Origin: Akkermansiaceae bacterium UBA2381 | GTDB lineage: Bacteria; Verrucomicrobiota; Verrucomicrobiia; Verrucomicrobiales; DEV007 | Assembly (NCBI GenBank): GCA_002344215.1 | Contig: DDSV01000051.1 | Span: forward strand, 2,023 to 66,022 | DNA length: 64,000 bases | Direction of reading: 5' to 3' | Shown: piece after piece, positions 33,952-42,965 of the stretch | Position numbering within the stretch: the first letter of the stretch is position 1 | Layout: each line of letters begins with the position of its first letter | Translations under genes and position numbers: made by a program | Notes under the pieces: generated by a model | Database searches by the model: none | Told to the model about the DNA's origin: nothing | The model's input: only the letters and a program-made list of their open reading frames with translations

Positions 33952-34419
33952 ATGATTACTATTTCCCCTTTGTCGCCAGCCAACTTTGATGCGGTCGTCG
34001 CTCTCCGGGTCACCGATGAGCAGAGGCCGTTTGTTGCATCAAACGTACTCTCGATCGCCCAGTCAAAAATATGGAACTACCTCGTGCCTGTGGTCATCAC
34101 TGAATCCGGATCTCCCATTGGCTTTGTGCTTTATGGAGAAGACCCGGAATCGCACCGGGTGTATCTTGTCCGACTGATGGTCGATCACGTGTTCCAGCGA
34201 CGGGGTCACGGTGCCGCCGCAATCCGTCTCATCCTCGCGAAACTGCAGGAAGCGTATGATTGCCGGGAGGTGTTTGTCAGCGTGGTTCCCGGCAACCACA
34301 TCGCCGGGCGATTGTTTCGCTCCGAGGGGTTTTCTCCGACCGGGGAAACCGATGAGGATGGTGAAGTCATTTACTACAGGAAACTCGATGAGTCCGGGCA
34401 TCCCTCCCTGGTATTCTGA
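33952..34419 (+). CDS. GNAT-family N-acetyltransferase (diamine/spermidine acetyltransferase-like)
   Basis: ATG 33952, 13 bp after the DsrE-like stop, gives a 155-residue protein; the longer frame overlaps the previous gene. It shows the BltD/PaiA-like pattern: an N-terminal RVTDEQRPFVASNVLSIAQS, VYLVRLMVDHVFQRRGHGAA (motif A with R-x-x-G-x-G/A) and VFVSVVPGNHIAGRLFRSEG, then SPTGETDEDGEVIYYRKL. This subgroup acetylates polyamines or similar amines. It is the last gene of the operon and converges on the TolB/TPR gene. Confidence 0.85.
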   Translation: MITISPLSPANFDAVVALRVTDEQRPFVASNVLSIAQSKIWNYLVPVVITESGSPIGFVLYGEDPESHRVYLVRLMVDHVFQRRGHGAAAIRLILAKLQEAYDCREVFVSVVPGNHIAGRLFRSEGFSPTGETDEDGEVIYYRKLDESGHPSLVF

Positions 34420-34441
34420 GCTTCGAGGTTCTCTGCTTTCC

Positions 34442-36226
34442 TCAAACAAACCATCGCGTCACTTTCTCCGGCGTGTAGGAGCAGAACACGCCTGTCCTGA
34501 TCGAATGTCCGAGATGTCTTGCGAGGGCCGGATGTGCTGCCTCCAGCTTCTTAATGGCGTGGCGAATCCGCCATGTCACGGTGGTGCGTGCCCGCTCTGC
34601 CGTATCGCCCATCTTTCGATCGCGCCCGCCCAGACCGGTGGCCTTGCGCATCTCTTCGAGCAAACGCTCCCGTTCCTCTTCGATTCTCACGGCGAGACCC
34701 GGGTCGTTGGCTGCCCCGGCATCGGTGAGTTCCGCCTCGATCTCCCGGAGGCGGACCCGGTAGGCCCTCTTGGCCCGATCGTCGAGCACTTCGACGCCGC
34801 CACCCCCATCGGTCGACTTGCCGGCAAGCGCGACGCAGTGTATTTCCTCTCCAGGCCGCGCGAGGAGTTGGGCAATGTCCAGCAAACCGCGCATACTGGA
34901 TAGATGAGCCACTTCGTGCTCATAACAGACCGTCCAGAGCGAACCTTCCTTCCGGAAGACATTACCGACCGGCCAGGAAATCGGTGCCGTAATCACCGGT
35001 GCGGAGGGCGCACTATCGAGTCCGGCGAGGCGAACGCCTTCGGCAAAATGTCTTAAGTCTTCTTCGCGGCGATAGGGATTCACATGCATGAGCCAGCGCA
35101 TCGCCTCGCCCGGCCCGGGGTCGCGGCCATTGGTGATGCGTTCGACAAAAACCTGGAGGAATTCATCCAGGTGGCGGCGCGCGCCAGTCATATCGCCTAG
35201 ATGGGCGCAGGCGGCCGCAAGATAGGCTGGGCCGTCTGTGACGATGACGGGAGTCTTGAGGGCAAGTTCGACCGCGCGGCCATGCTCGTGTCTCACGAAA
35301 TGTGGCAATGACGCGTAGTAGAACCACCAGGCGGGACAAAGGGGATTGAGCGCGAGGGCCCTTGCCCCGAGTTCTGCCGCGAGGTCCGCCTCTCCCAACA
35401 GTGCAAAACCCGCCGTGATCTGTATAAGGACATACGCGTCGTTCGGAGCAAGGTGCAGGGCGCGACGGTAACGTGCTTCCGCCATGCCATGCTGACGGCG
35501 GTATTGCTCGATCTTTGCTAGGATCACCTGAACCACGGGATCGTCGGGGTCGAGGGCCTCGGCGCGCTGTGCGCAGTCGTAGGCGTTCTTTTCTTTCTCC
35601 TCCCAACAACCCCATGCCTGACAACTCCATTCGTTGAAATGGGAGAGCGAAAGTCCGGCCTCCGCCCGCGCGAACAGCGGATCAACGGAGAGCGACTGCT
35701 CGAAAAAGGAGCGAGCCTCATCATCCGCTTCAATGCTTCCGCGCTGGAGACATTCCATGCCTCTGAGCCAGCATTCATAAGCGGATAGATTAGTAATTTT
35801 CCGGCTGCGCGACGCCACCAGCACGGTCTGGTCAATTCGTGCGGTGAGGGCATTCGCAACCCTTGCCGCTATCTCGTCCTGCACGGAAAAAAGGGCTGTT
35901 TGCGCCACGTCGAATCGCTCCGACCAGAGGTGGCGCCGGGATCCAATCTGCACCAGTTGGACCGTGAGCCGCAAGTATTCAGCCGACCGTCGCAGGCTGC
36001 CTTTGAGCAGATACTCGACTTCGAGACGACTGCCGATGCCCGCGTCGTCGAGCGCCTTCCAATCAACAGCAAATGCGGATTCCGCCGCAATCACCCCGAC
36101 GCTCGGAAATCTCGCCAACTCGGCGATTAAGTCCTGCACAAAGCCTCTGGCCATGCGTGCGTCGTCGGGAGAACCGGAAAGATTCTCGAAAGGCATAATG
36201 GCAATGGAGGCATGGCATCTCGACAT
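34442..36226 (-). CDS. TolB-like/TPR protein of the CadC-type regulator group, without DNA-binding domain
   Basis: ATG 36226 gives a 594-residue protein. The N-terminal SIAIMPFENLSGSPDDARMA and FVQDLIAELARFPSVGVIA followed by YLLKGSLRRSAEYLRLTVQL match the FlgO/TolB-like segment that precedes TPRs in CadC- and adenylate-cyclase-type proteins. TPR units follow (ARSFFEQSLSVDPLFARAEA, AEARYRRALHLAPNDAYVLI, AELGARALALNPLCPAWWFY). The C-terminal about 180 residues have a RIEEERERLLEEMRKATGLG helix and end TRWRIRHAIKKLEAAHPALA-like. No winged-helix or cyclase domain precedes it. The role is probably protein interaction or signalling. Confidence 0.72.
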   Translation of the reverse strand: MSRCHASIAIMPFENLSGSPDDARMARGFVQDLIAELARFPSVGVIAAESAFAVDWKALDDAGIGSRLEVEYLLKGSLRRSAEYLRLTVQLVQIGSRRHLWSERFDVAQTALFSVQDEIAARVANALTARIDQTVLVASRSRKITNLSAYECWLRGMECLQRGSIEADDEARSFFEQSLSVDPLFARAEAGLSLSHFNEWSCQAWGCWEEKEKNAYDCAQRAEALDPDDPVVQVILAKIEQYRRQHGMAEARYRRALHLAPNDAYVLIQITAGFALLGEADLAAELGARALALNPLCPAWWFYYASLPHFVRHEHGRAVELALKTPVIVTDGPAYLAAACAHLGDMTGARRHLDEFLQVFVERITNGRDPGPGEAMRWLMHVNPYRREEDLRHFAEGVRLAGLDSAPSAPVITAPISWPVGNVFRKEGSLWTVCYEHEVAHLSSMRGLLDIAQLLARPGEEIHCVALAGKSTDGGGGVEVLDDRAKRAYRVRLREIEAELTDAGAANDPGLAVRIEEERERLLEEMRKATGLGGRDRKMGDTAERARTTVTWRIRHAIKKLEAAHPALARHLGHSIRTGVFCSYTPEKVTRWFV

Positions 36227-36440
36227 GACGCGGCCCGGTGCGGCACAGGAGTTAATTCTACTGTGCGGCAGTCGTCCCGAAAAGCAAACATCGCCCTCTT
36301 TGCCCGAACCTCTCAATGATCCGAACGTTCTGTGGAATGAGAAAGGAAAGGTTGAAAGAACGAATTCCCAAGGTCGGGATAGGATGATCCGCGCAATGAT
36401 CGATTGCCGAAGAAGCCGGAGATCTTGTAGAATTGACCCG

Positions 36441-37940
36441 ATGAATCACCGCCTCCCGTTTGTTCTTACCCTGGCGATACTTGTTTCCACTGCCGGGGCT
36501 GCGGATCGAAAACCCAATCTGCTCTGGCTCATCGGCGAAAATCTTAGCCACGATCTGGGCTGCTATGGAGCCCAACAGGTGTATACGCCGAATCTTGACC
36601 GGCTTGCGACTGAGGGCGTGCGCTACACCCGCGTCTTTGCAACGAACCCGGCCTGCGCCCCGAGCCGCTCGGCCTTTTTTGTGGGGATGTATCAGACGAC
36701 GACCGACACCCACCCGATGCGCTCGCACCGGGACGACAACTTCCGTCTGCCCGAGGGCGTGCATCCGATCACCCATCGTCTCCGCGACGCGGGCTACCAC
36801 ACCGCCAACATCAAGACGGCCGGTGGTCACAGCGTGGGCACCGGGAAACTCGATCTCAATTTTGTCAACGAAGGTCCCGTCTACGAGGACACCGCGGGAG
36901 ATTGGGCCGTTCTGAAATCGCGCCAACCTTTCTTCGCCGTCGTTAATGCCGAAGAGAACGAGTATGACATCTACGACCGCAAGAGCGCTGAAAAAGAACG
37001 CGTCGAGTGGGTCGGAGAGCGCCTCCACGTTCAGCACGCGAAGCCGGAAACGGTTTCGCCTCCGCCCTACTATCCTGACGATCCGGTCGTCCGCGAGGAG
37101 TGGGCGCGTTACCTCAACTCCGTCTCCGGGATGGACCTGCGTTTCGGGAAAGTTCTGGAGCAGTTGCGTGCCGATGGACTCGAAGACGATACCATCATCC
37201 TTTTCTTCGGAGACAACGGGCGGCTCGAGCCGCGCGGCATTCACTGGTGCTACGACAACGGACTCCGCGTTCCGATGATCATCCGGTGGCCGAAAAACTT
37301 TCCGGCTCCCGCGCAGATCGTGCCCGGGACGGTCGATGACCGCATTCTCAGTCTGATCGATGTCACCGCGACCACCCTCTCGTTCGCGGGATTGCCAAAG
37401 CCTCCGCTCATGCAGGGGCGGGTTTTTCTCGGGGATGGGGCCGAGTCGTCGCGTCGCTTCGCTTTTGCCGCACGTGACCGCATCGACGAGACCGTGCAGC
37501 GAATCAGATCCGTGCACGATGAGCGCTATCACTACATCCGGACGATTTCGGCAGGCCCCACCTTCGCCTCACTGAACCGCTACAAGGAGAAGTGTTTTCC
37601 CATTCTGCCGGTGATGCGCGAGTGGCATGCCGCGGGCCGGCTCAGCGGACCTCCGCTCGACCTCATGCAACGCTCCGGACCCTGCGAGGAACTTTACGAC
37701 ACCACCTCCGATCCTCACGAGGTCGACGATTTGAGCAAGTCGACCCAGCCCGCGCACCGCGAAGCCCTGATCCGTCTTCGGGCCGCTCTCGATGCCTGGA
37801 TCGTCGAGACCGGTGATCGCGGCGAATTCGCCGAGTCTGAGGAAATCGTCGCGCCCTTCGCCGGGGAAATGCACCAGTGGTTCGGCACCCCGGCCTGGGT
37901 AAAAGACGCGGAAACTCCCTCGGGAATACTCCGCCCGTGA
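36441..37940 (+). CDS. Secreted sulfatase (formylglycine-dependent)
   Basis: ATG 36441 gives 499 residues with signal peptide MNHRLPFVLTLAILVSTAGA; the frame is open much further upstream across the divergent gene but carries no homology. PNLLWLIGENLSHDLGCYG is the metal-binding start and C72-A-P-S-R76 (NPACAPSRSAFFVGM) is the sulfatase signature whose Cys becomes formylglycine. IILFFGDNGRLEPRG holds the metal ligands (DN) near the C-terminal third, as in N-sulfoglucosamine-type sulfatases. It removes sulfate from sugars in the periplasm or outside. The Gfo/Idh gene follows after 67 bp. Confidence 0.93.
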   Translation: MNHRLPFVLTLAILVSTAGAADRKPNLLWLIGENLSHDLGCYGAQQVYTPNLDRLATEGVRYTRVFATNPACAPSRSAFFVGMYQTTTDTHPMRSHRDDNFRLPEGVHPITHRLRDAGYHTANIKTAGGHSVGTGKLDLNFVNEGPVYEDTAGDWAVLKSRQPFFAVVNAEENEYDIYDRKSAEKERVEWVGERLHVQHAKPETVSPPPYYPDDPVVREEWARYLNSVSGMDLRFGKVLEQLRADGLEDDTIILFFGDNGRLEPRGIHWCYDNGLRVPMIIRWPKNFPAPAQIVPGTVDDRILSLIDVTATTLSFAGLPKPPLMQGRVFLGDGAESSRRFAFAARDRIDETVQRIRSVHDERYHYIRTISAGPTFASLNRYKEKCFPILPVMREWHAAGRLSGPPLDLMQRSGPCEELYDTTSDPHEVDDLSKSTQPAHREALIRLRAALDAWIVETGDRGEFAESEEIVAPFAGEMHQWFGTPAWVKDAETPSGILRP

Positions 37941-38007
37941 AGTGAGGTGCCCCGGCGTCATTGCGGCATCGCCATTGTCCCCTGCTTCGGGATAGGATCG
38001 CTGTCCG

Positions 38008-39018
38008 ATGAACTTTCGACCAATTGCCCTGCTGCTCTTCCTTGCCTCCGGCCCCGTGACCTTTGCTCAGGAGTCCGCGCCGCCACTCCTCCGCGCAGGC
38101 ATCATCGGGCTCGATACCTCGCACGTGCCCGCCTTCACGAAACTGTTCAACGATCCGAAGGCCGGCGGCGACCTTGCCGGGATCAGGATCGTGGCCGGGT
38201 ATCCCGGCGGTACGGATATGCCCGCGAGCAAGGACCGGGTCGCGAAGTTCACGGAACAAATTCGGGAGATAGGAGTGGAGATCGTCGAGTCGATCCCGCA
38301 ACTGCTCGAGAAGGTCGACGTTGTCTTGCTAGAGAGTGTCGACGGACGCATCCACCTTGAGGAGGCGAAGCAGATTTTCCCCTCGGGCAAGCCGGTCTTC
38401 ATCGACAAACCTCTGGCCGGCAATCTTCCTGAGGCGATTGCAATTTTCGAACTCGCGAAGAAACACAAGGTCCCCGTGTTCTCAAGTTCCTCGACCCGAT
38501 TCGGGACCGGACTCGTCGGGCTCGAGGGCAATAAGGAACTCGGTGATCTCCTCGGCGCAACGACCTGGGGTCCGTGTTCCTACCAGAGCGGAACGCCCGA
38601 CCTTTTCTTTTATGCGATTCACGGGGTCGAGGCTCTCTACACGATCATGGGCACCGGATGCGAGACGGTCTCGCGGGTCAAAGGTCCGGTGCACGATCAG
38701 GTCACCGGCACGTGGCAGGACGGACGCCTCGGTGTCTATCGCGGCATCGTGAAAGGCAAGGCCGGTTTCGGCGCGACGGTCTACGGCAGCAATGGCATCG
38801 TCCAGTTGAGCGAGTCCCCGAACTACGGGCTTCTCTGTCATGAGATTGCGAAATTTTTTCGCTCGGGAATTCCTCCCGTGAGTGAGGAGGAAACGCTCGA
38901 GCTTCTTACCTTCATGGAAGCCGCCGACGAAAGCGTCCGTCAGGGAGGCAAGGCAGTTTCGATCAAAGAGGTGTTTGCGAAGGCGAAGGAGGAGGCGGCG
39001 AAGCTTGGGGGGGAGTAG
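38008..39018 (+). CDS. Exported Gfo/Idh/MocA-like oxidoreductase
   Basis: A 336-residue protein with signal peptide MNFRPIALLLFLASGPVTFAQ. The nucleotide-binding start is unusual (AGIIGLDTSHVPAFTKLF instead of GxGxxG), and the EKP motif appears as FIDKPLAGNLPEAI. The C-terminal domain has FFYAIHGVEALYTIMG, with a His at the catalytic region, and ends TLELLTFMEAADESVRQGGK-like. This GLDTSH subgroup recurs in Verrucomicrobia and Planctomycetes glycan loci. It likely uses a bound nicotinamide cofactor on a sugar outside the cytoplasm. It follows the sulfatase in the same direction. Confidence 0.86.
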   Translation: MNFRPIALLLFLASGPVTFAQESAPPLLRAGIIGLDTSHVPAFTKLFNDPKAGGDLAGIRIVAGYPGGTDMPASKDRVAKFTEQIREIGVEIVESIPQLLEKVDVVLLESVDGRIHLEEAKQIFPSGKPVFIDKPLAGNLPEAIAIFELAKKHKVPVFSSSSTRFGTGLVGLEGNKELGDLLGATTWGPCSYQSGTPDLFFYAIHGVEALYTIMGTGCETVSRVKGPVHDQVTGTWQDGRLGVYRGIVKGKAGFGATVYGSNGIVQLSESPNYGLLCHEIAKFFRSGIPPVSEEETLELLTFMEAADESVRQGGKAVSIKEVFAKAKEEAAKLGGE

Positions 39019-39020
39019 GT

Positions 39021-39164
39021 GTTAGCGGTTAGCGGTTAGCGGTTAGCTGTTAGCTGTTAGCTGTTAGCTGTTAGCGGTTAGCTGTTAGTCATTAGTCATT
39101 AGTCATTAGTCATTAGTCATTCAGTTTTCTTTCACCTTTCACCTTTCACCTTTCACCTTTCACT
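39021..39164. repeat. Phase-locked 7-bp tandem arrays (three sequence types)
   Basis: From 39021 to 39118 there are 14 heptamers in one phase: nine gttagcg/gttagct, one gttagtc hybrid and four attagtc. After a 11-bp break, 39130-39164 holds tttcacc four times plus tttcact. The array begins 2 bp after the Gfo/Idh stop and ends 30 bp before the next start codon. Confidence 0.93.
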
Positions 39165-39193
39165 TTCCCACTCGGCCTCCGGCCACCCCCATT

Positions 39194-40627
39194 ATGAAAG
39201 ACCTTACCCGTCGCCGATTTTTTGAAGATTCCGTGATGGCTGCGGCTGGTGCAGCCCTGCCTGCCAGTCTCCTTGCCCAGGAGAAAACGGCGGCGGTCAG
39301 TCCGGGTGAAAAGCTTACCGTTGCCATCATCGGTTGCGGCATTCGCGGAAAGGCGCACGCCCGCGAGCTTGCCCGCCTCCCCGATTGCGATATCGCCTAT
39401 GTCTGCGATCCCGATCTCGACCGGGCCGACGAGGTCGGGGCGCTCCTGTCCGGCGAACTGAAGCGGCCTCTGCCGAAGAAGGTGCAGGACCTCCGCGTTA
39501 TCTTCGATGATAAATCGGTCGACGCGGTTTTCATCGCCACGCCGAACCACTGGCATTCCCTCGCCGGGATCTGGGCGATGCAGGCGGGCAAGGATGCCTA
39601 TGTCGAAAAGCCGGTGAGTCAGAACGTGGCCGAGGGGCGTCGCCTCGTCGAAGTCGCGCATGAACTCGGCCGCATTTGCCAGACCGGGACGCAGAATCGA
39701 TCGCGCGGGGCTCTCGCCGAGGCGGTGAAATTCATGCACGAGGGCAAGCTCGGCGAGGTGAAACTCGCCCGCAGCATCATCTACGGCGGACGCGGTTCCA
39801 TCGGTGGTCCGGTCGAGACTCCCATGCCGCCTCGATGCGATTACAATTTATGGGCCGGACCCGCTCCCCTGACGAAACTGACCCGGGCGCGCTTTCATTA
39901 TGACTGGCACTGGATGTGGGACACCGGCAACGGCGACATCGGCAACAGCAATGTCCACTCCATCGACATCTGCCGGTGGGGCCTCGGCGTGACGGGCCTC
40001 GGGCGCAGCGTCACCAGCTACGGAGGCCGCCTCGGCTACACCGATGTGGGCGACACACCGAACTCGCAGGTTGGCATCTTTGACTTCGGCGACAAAACCA
40101 TCGTATCGGAGACGCGCGGGCTGAAGAGCGCGCCCTTCCATCCGGCAATCAAGGCGATGTGGTTTTTCTACGGCAGCGAGGGCATCATCGCCGAGACCGG
40201 TCTCTATGATCCCGAGGGTAAACTGATCCAGGCTTTCGATGGCAAGTCGGTGAGTCACTTCGCGAATTTTCTCGACGCGGTGCGCACGCGGAAGCGTGAG
40301 GATCTCAAGGCCGAAATTCTCGAGGGGCACCAGTCCTCGGGCCTCTGTCATCTCGCCAACATTTCCTATCGGCTCGGGACGAAAGCCCCGGTCAAGGAGA
40401 TCCAGTCGCGTCTTGGTGAGGTCGGGACCAATGCCGAAGCGCAGGAGGATCTCGAACGCACCCGCCATTATCTCGCGGAGGCCGGCATCGATCTGGAGAA
40501 GACTCCCATGACTCTCGGCCGCCGCCTCCGTCTCGACGGTGATCGCGAGAAATTCCTCGACGATCCCGAAGCCGATGCCCTGCTGAAGAGGGAATATCGT
40601 GATCCTTTCGTCGTGGCAGGAGTGTGA
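39194..40627 (+). CDS. Tat-exported Gfo/Idh/MocA oxidoreductase
   Basis: A 477-residue protein with a twin-arginine signal (KDLTRRRFFEDSVMAAAGAA) that exports it folded with its cofactor. The Rossmann fold is VAIIGCGIRGKAHARELARL, the EKP motif is YVEKPVSQNVAEGR, and the substrate domain has ICQTGTQNRS and DTGNGDIGNSNVHSIDICRW, the region of the catalytic His. Length and Tat signal match the glycosidic oxidoreductases typical of Planctomycetes/Verrucomicrobia/Bacteroidetes glycan loci. It starts 30 bp after the heptamer array; the FAD oxidoreductase gene follows after 199 bp. Confidence 0.93.
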   Translation: MKDLTRRRFFEDSVMAAAGAALPASLLAQEKTAAVSPGEKLTVAIIGCGIRGKAHARELARLPDCDIAYVCDPDLDRADEVGALLSGELKRPLPKKVQDLRVIFDDKSVDAVFIATPNHWHSLAGIWAMQAGKDAYVEKPVSQNVAEGRRLVEVAHELGRICQTGTQNRSRGALAEAVKFMHEGKLGEVKLARSIIYGGRGSIGGPVETPMPPRCDYNLWAGPAPLTKLTRARFHYDWHWMWDTGNGDIGNSNVHSIDICRWGLGVTGLGRSVTSYGGRLGYTDVGDTPNSQVGIFDFGDKTIVSETRGLKSAPFHPAIKAMWFFYGSEGIIAETGLYDPEGKLIQAFDGKSVSHFANFLDAVRTRKREDLKAEILEGHQSSGLCHLANISYRLGTKAPVKEIQSRLGEVGTNAEAQEDLERTRHYLAEAGIDLEKTPMTLGRRLRLDGDREKFLDDPEADALLKREYRDPFVVAGV

Positions 40628-40826
40628 GGATAAAATATTCTCGGGAAAACCTCCCGCGCGGGGGACGTCCTCGTTCGGATTACTCTTCCCCCCGGGCTTC
40701 GGTGGATTCGGAGAAAATGCGTTCACACAGGAATGCCGGCATTAACCCTGTCGTTTGTTCGGACACCTGAATGTCTCACGCAAAGCAGGGCTTCCCCTTT
40801 TCCCTGAAATGCCCTTCAATATCCCC

Positions 40827-42317
40827 ATGAATCCTCGTCCTCTCGACCGCCGTCATTTCGCCAAACGTCTCGCTGCCGGAGCGGGTGCTCTCGCCGCGGG
40901 AGCGGGCGGGGTCTTCGGACAGGAGAAGGTGAACCCGGAGAACCGACCCTCTCCACTCCGCCGCACGACGGGACGCGAGGGCGAGCAGGTCTTCGGGACC
41001 ACTGAGCGCATGCATATACGCACCTCAGGCACGCTCAAGGGCGAGTGGTTCGCCGAGGACGCCCGCGAGATTCCGGTGGTGGCGGATTACGACGTCATCG
41101 TCTGTGGAGGCGGCCCCGCCGGATTTGCCGCCGCTCTCGCCGCCGCCCGCCGCGGGGCGAAGACCGCGCTCATCGAAGTTCATGGCTGTATCGGCGGTAT
41201 CTGGACGGCGGGCATGCTGTCGTGGATCCTCGACGGATTCAACAAGGAAGGCATCATGGCCGAGCTGCTCGTGCGGCTGGCGGAGCAGGGCAACGGGCAG
41301 AAAATGGCCAGCGCGTGGGTCTACCATCCCGAACCGATGAAGCTTCTCCTTGAGGACATGCTTCTTGAAGCCGGGGTCAACATTCGCCTGTTCACCCGCA
41401 TCGTCGGGGCGATCCCGGGCGATAAAAATCGTCTCGCCGCCGTCGTGACCGAGTCCAAGTCGGGACGCGAAGTCTGGACGGCGAAAAGTTTCATCGATGC
41501 GACCGGGGACGGTGACCTCGCGGCGCAGGCCGGATGCGGATTCGACTTTGGGCGGCCCGGCGACGGAGTGACCCAGCCGATGAGTCTGATGGTTCTTTTT
41601 CACGGAGCCAAAACTGATGAGATCGCACCCTTCGTCAATCACCTTGCCGAGGCGAGAAATCTCGGGACCGGAAAGGGGAACTTCCTCAAGGAGCTGCGAT
41701 CGGCCGGAATCGATCCGTCGTATGGAGGTCCTTCCATCTTCGAAATCCACGACGGGCTCTATGCGATGATGGCCAATCATCAATACAATGCTTCGGCGAT
41801 CAATGCCGACGACGTCACCCGGGCAACGCTTGAGGGTCGGCGTGAGAACCACGCGATGATCAAGGCCCTTCGCAAAAAAGGGGGACCCTGGAAAGACGTC
41901 GAGATCGTCTCCACGGCCGAGCAGATCGGAACCCGTGAAGGGCGCCGCATTCACGGGCGCTATTCGGTGACCGATGACGATCTGAAAAACGGAGCCCGCT
42001 TCGATGACGGGATCTGCCGGGTCTCCTTCGGCATCGATGTGCACTCGACCGATCCCGGGAAGACCAAGGCGATTGAATCGAAACCCTTCAAATCCAAACC
42101 TTACGATATTCCCCTGCGTTCTCTGATGGCGAAGGATATCGACGGACTCATGGTGGCCGGTCGTTGTATCAGCGGAGGATTTATCGCCCACAGCAGCTAC
42201 CGGGTGACAGGCAATTCGGTGGCCATGGGGGAAGCGGCCGGAGTGACCTGTGCCGTCGCGGCGCAGAATAAAGTGCTGCCGCATGAAGTGCCTTTTTCTG
42301 AGCTTTTTAGCGGGTAG
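40827..42317 (+). CDS. Tat-exported FAD-dependent oxidoreductase (FAD_oxidored family)
   Basis: ATG 40827 gives 496 residues beginning with a Tat signal (PRPLDRRHFAKRLAAGAGAL). YDVIVCGGGPAGFAAALAAA is the FAD-binding Rossmann motif, KTALIEVHGCIGGIWTAGML continues the PF12831 pattern, SFIDATGDGDLAAQAGCGFD is the second FAD contact, and the C-terminal MVAGRCISGGFIAHSSYRVTGN closes the fold. Members oxidise unknown metabolites in glycan and xylitol-like catabolic clusters. It sits downstream of two exported Gfo/Idh genes, suggesting a shared periplasmic oxidation route. The frame extends 24 codons further upstream with no signal. Confidence 0.88.
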   Translation: MNPRPLDRRHFAKRLAAGAGALAAGAGGVFGQEKVNPENRPSPLRRTTGREGEQVFGTTERMHIRTSGTLKGEWFAEDAREIPVVADYDVIVCGGGPAGFAAALAAARRGAKTALIEVHGCIGGIWTAGMLSWILDGFNKEGIMAELLVRLAEQGNGQKMASAWVYHPEPMKLLLEDMLLEAGVNIRLFTRIVGAIPGDKNRLAAVVTESKSGREVWTAKSFIDATGDGDLAAQAGCGFDFGRPGDGVTQPMSLMVLFHGAKTDEIAPFVNHLAEARNLGTGKGNFLKELRSAGIDPSYGGPSIFEIHDGLYAMMANHQYNASAINADDVTRATLEGRRENHAMIKALRKKGGPWKDVEIVSTAEQIGTREGRRIHGRYSVTDDDLKNGARFDDGICRVSFGIDVHSTDPGKTKAIESKPFKSKPYDIPLRSLMAKDIDGLMVAGRCISGGFIAHSSYRVTGNSVAMGEAAGVTCAVAAQNKVLPHEVPFSELFSG

Positions 42318-42365
42318 CGATTTGGCTGTTTAGCGCTTCTGCCGCTGAGCCTGTTCTCTATCGGG

Positions 42366-42386
42366 GCTAAAAGCTAAAAGCTAAAC
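42366..42386. repeat. Three 7-bp units (gctaaaa) before the sigma factor gene
   Basis: gctaaaa gctaaaa gctaaac sit in the 120-bp gap between the FAD oxidoreductase and sigma genes; single ttagcgg/ttagcgc-like heptamers occur nearby at 42308-42337. It is the same period as the array at 39021. Confidence 0.65.
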
Positions 42387-42437
42387 CGCTATTTCCAGCG
42401 TGAGATTTCGGTTTGCTTTGCGGTATCCTTATGTCCC

Positions 42438-42965
42438 ATGCAACGTGACACTGAAGAATTTATTGAACTTCTCACCGGGGCGCAGTCGGCGGTCTTCGGA
42501 TATGTGATGTCCTTGTGTCACGATCAGGCGCTGGCCAAAGATATTCTTCAGGAGACCAATTTGACGCTCTGGCGCAAGGCGGAGGATTTTGAGGAGGGGA
42601 CCCAGTTCACGGCCTGGGCCTGTCGCACGGCCTATTTCCATGTGCTCAATCACCGTCGCAAACAGAGCCGGGAGCAGCTCGTTTTTGATGAGGATGTCTT
42701 CGACTACCTCGCCGAACGGCAGGAGCAACGCAGCGGGGAAGGGGAGCCGGACGTCCGTCTCGAGGCCCTGCGGACCTGTATCACCGCCCTGCCTCCCGGA
42801 CAGCGCGACCTAATCGACCGGCGTTATCTTCCGGGGGCCACGGTCCAGGCCATCGCGAAAGAGGATGGAAAAACTGAGGGAGCCATTTCCCAGGCGCTCT
42901 TTCGGATTCGCACCGCCCTGCAGAAGTGTGTCGAACAAAAAATGTTGAAGGAGAAAACCGCATGA
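42438..42965 (+). CDS. ECF RNA polymerase sigma factor (Planctomycetes/Verrucomicrobia type)
   Basis: A 175-residue sigma-70 family factor. Region 2 is FIELLTGAQSAVFGYVMSLC, DQALAKDILQETNLTLWRKA and FTAWACRTAYFHVLNHRR. Region 4 is CITALPPGQRDLIDRRYLPG and VQAIAKEDGKTEGAISQALF, RIRTALQKC. The pattern is the Rhodopirellula/Verrucomicrobium ECF group. ATG 42438 is preferred, with ATG 42431 out of frame. Its stop overlaps the start of the FecR-LamG gene (ATGA), so the two are translationally coupled and the membrane protein is its probable regulator or target. Confidence 0.92.
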   Translation: MQRDTEEFIELLTGAQSAVFGYVMSLCHDQALAKDILQETNLTLWRKAEDFEEGTQFTAWACRTAYFHVLNHRRKQSREQLVFDEDVFDYLAERQEQRSGEGEPDVRLEALRTCITALPPGQRDLIDRRYLPGATVQAIAKEDGKTEGAISQALFRIRTALQKCVEQKMLKEKTA

